A DNA stretch of 64,000 bases from Chloroflexota bacterium (GTDB lineage: Bacteria > Chloroflexota > UBA11872). The stretch's first letter is position 1. Each line of letters begins with the position of its first letter. The position numbers and the translations under genes are program-made. The notes beneath the pieces are model-generated. The model worked only from the letters and a program-made list of their open reading frames with translations, searched no databases and was not told where the DNA came from. The stretch is from positions 62,001 to 126,000 of the forward strand of contig JAJDZU010000023.1 of NCBI GenBank assembly GCA_022824495.1, in the 5' to 3' direction. Below, piece by piece: positions 62,565 through 64,000 of the stretch.

Positions 62565-64000
62565 TCACGCGCCCGGACCCGGCCCACGCCCCCGCAGCGG
62601 CACCTCCCGCAGAAAAATCGTCACCACAAAGGCAATCCCCAGCGCCACCGACACCACAACAAACACCGAACCAATCGCCGACGCCAACGTCTCCTGCAGC
62701 GCGCCAAGCAACTCATCCAAAACTGCCGCACCCTGCGGTCCCCGCTCCGCAAACCCGGCTCGCAACGCCTCCAGGGCCTGCGGATTCACCAGCGCCTGCG
62801 GGTTCTCCTCCATCTGCGCCAGCTGCTCTGCCGGCACCGCCTGCCGGATCGCTGGTGGCAGCGCCTCTTGCAGCCCCGCCGCAAACCGGTTAGCCATGAA
62901 CGACCCCAGCACCGCCAGCCCCAGCGCCCCGCCGATCGACCTGTAGAACTGCGTCGCCGACGTCACCGCCCCCAACTGGCCCATCGGCGCGGCGTTCTGC
63001 ACGGCGATCGTAAAGCTCGGAAACGTCATCCCCAGCCCAAGCCCCGTCACCATGATGCTGGCCACCGCCTGCCCGAACGACGTGTCGGGCGTCATTCGCG
63101 AGATCAGCACCATGCCCCCGGTCATGACGCCGATCCCCATCAGCCCTTGCAGCCGGTAATGCCCGCCCAACCGCGACAGCGCCTGCCCCGACAGCGTGGC
63201 GGCCACCACCATGCTCATCATCATCGGCGTCATGAACGAGCCGCTGCTCGTGGCCGAAGCCCCCAGCACACCCTGGAAAAAGAGCGGGATGAAGATGATC
63301 GACCCAAACATCGCGAATCCCGTGATGAACACGGCCACCAGCGAGATGCTGACCACCCGGTTCGCGTAGATCCCCAGCGGCATGATCGGATCCGCCGCCC
63401 GCTGCTCCACCAGGACGAAGACCACCGTCATCACCGCCGCGAACACCAGGGTCCCCACGATCTGCAGCGACACCCAGTCGTACTGCACCCCGCCCAGCGA
63501 CAGCCCGACCAGCAGTGGCACCACCACCAGCACCAGCAGCGCCATCCCGGCGTAGTCCAGCCGATAGCTGCGCTTCTCGGGCCGCGTGTTCGGGAAGAAC
63601 CGGATAAACAGGGCGATCACCGGCAGCCCCAGCGGCACATTCACGTAGAACACCCAGTTCCACGACAGCGTGTCGGTGATGAACCCGCCCAGCGTCGGCC
63701 CGATCACCGACGACAGCCCGAACACCGACGCCACAATCCCCTGGTACTTGCCGCGCTCCGCCGGCGGAAACAGGTCGCCAACCGTCGTGAACGACAGCGC
63801 CATCATGCTCCCGCCGCCGATGCCCTGGATGGCCCGGAAGGCAATCAGCTGGTCCATCGTCTGACTCACCCCCGCCAGCACCGACCCCAGCAGGAACACC
63901 ACGATTCCGCCCAGGAAAAACGCCTTCCGGCCATACAGGTCCGACAGCCGACCCACGATCGGCACCGTCGTGGTCGAAGCCACCAGGTACGCCGTCGTCA
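62565..64000 (-). CDS. MFS drug exporter of the DHA2 (14-TM) family, start outside window
   Basis: 478 codons visible, reading in from beyond base 64000 (TTAYLVASTTTVPIVGRLSDLYGRKAFFLGGI, the first cytoplasmic loop motif A). About 11-12 hydrophobic segments are visible, and LSFTTVGDLFPPAERGKYQGI and GGALGLAVLGSFMANRF are typical EmrB/QacA. It exports small toxic compounds by proton antiport. The true N-terminus and 1-2 helices are missing. Confidence 0.93.
   Translation of the reverse strand, partial: TTAYLVASTTTVPIVGRLSDLYGRKAFFLGGIVVFLLGSVLAGVSQTMDQLIAFRAIQGIGGGSMMALSFTTVGDLFPPAERGKYQGIVASVFGLSSVIGPTLGGFITDTLSWNWVFYVNVPLGLPVIALFIRFFPNTRPEKRSYRLDYAGMALLVLVVVPLLVGLSLGGVQYDWVSLQIVGTLVFAAVMTVVFVLVEQRAADPIMPLGIYANRVVSISLVAVFITGFAMFGSIIFIPLFFQGVLGASATSSGSFMTPMMMSMVVAATLSGQALSRLGGHYRLQGLMGIGVMTGGMVLISRMTPDTSFGQAVASIMVTGLGLGMTFPSFTIAVQNAAPMGQLGAVTSATQFYRSIGGALGLAVLGSFMANRFAAGLQEALPPAIRQAVPAEQLAQMEENPQALVNPQALEALRAGFAERGPQGAAVLDELLGALQETLASAIGSVFVVVSVALGIAFVVTIFLREVPLRGRGPGPGA

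Noticed and set aside
1-64000. tRNA, rRNA and CRISPR arrays
   Set aside because: I looked for T-loop motifs and regular direct repeats; none seen that fold or recur.

Overview
The window is about 62% GC and reads as a chromosomal segment of a member of the Chloroflexota, probably a heterotrophic, marine or host-associated lineage of the SAR202/Dehalococcoidia-adjacent kind. This placement is an inference from three things: the ribosomal gene order; the ABC sugar-binding lipoprotein with a twin-arginine lipoprotein signal and an EVPV/VEK repeat linker, a style common in Chloroflexota; and the dense set of oxidoreductases, ThDP enzymes, sulfatase, sialidase and other hydrolases. No rRNA, tRNA or CRISPR array was seen.

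Layout. 1-6.1 kb (+): end of the spc/alpha ribosomal operons, adk-map-infA-rpmJ-rpsM-rpsK-rpsD-rpoA-rplQ-truA-rplM-rpsI, tightly packed with ATGA/GTGA overlaps. 6.1-10.3 kb (-): scpB, scpA, an HD protein, an M50 membrane peptidase, SAM hydrolase and P1 peptidase. 10.4-16.2 kb: M28-like lipoprotein (+), MazG (-), then glycine cleavage gcvH-gcvPA-gcvPB (+). 16.3-33.4 kb: a carbohydrate/polyol catabolic region with a YdjC-type deacetylase, an IolD-like ThDP hydrolase, a xylose-isomerase-like protein, a Gfo/Idh dehydrogenase, a complete sugar ABC transporter (binding protein, two permeases, UgpC-like ATPase), an XRE regulator divergent from a ThDP enzyme-Gfo/Idh-flavoprotein operon, and an M19 dipeptidase. 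33.5-44 kb: sialidase-like protein, orphan binding protein, PhyH dioxygenase, DoxX protein, two-component system, ABC-2 exporter, adenosine-deaminase-like enzyme and two tandem coiled-coil mini-proteins. 44-64 kb: three glycosidase-like beta-propeller paralogues (one truncated), an orphan DNA methyltransferase, esterase, ADP-ribosylglycohydrolase, RidA, sulfatase, an orphan molybdenum hydroxylase large subunit, aldo/keto reductase, creatininase-like protein, a SelW-like gene with an in-frame UGA, a large membrane protein and an MFS exporter cut by the window end.

Two items deserve most attention. First, 57492-57743 (-) encodes a complete Rdx/SelW-family protein only if the UGA at codon 15, in the CxxU position, is read as selenocysteine; a bacterial-SECIS-like hairpin follows it directly. 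Second, three convergent gene pairs end on one shared palindromic CTAG, so that both stop codons overlap. At a fourth pair (32079-32207) a 121-bp MITE-like element with inverted ends sits between two copies of CTAG, so that each gene keeps its own stop. This looks like an insertion into an ancestral shared-stop site.

Functionally, the accessory part looks built for uptake and oxidation of sugars, polyols and sulfated or sialylated glycans, with regulators and exporters interspersed. Substrates are not proven by sequence.
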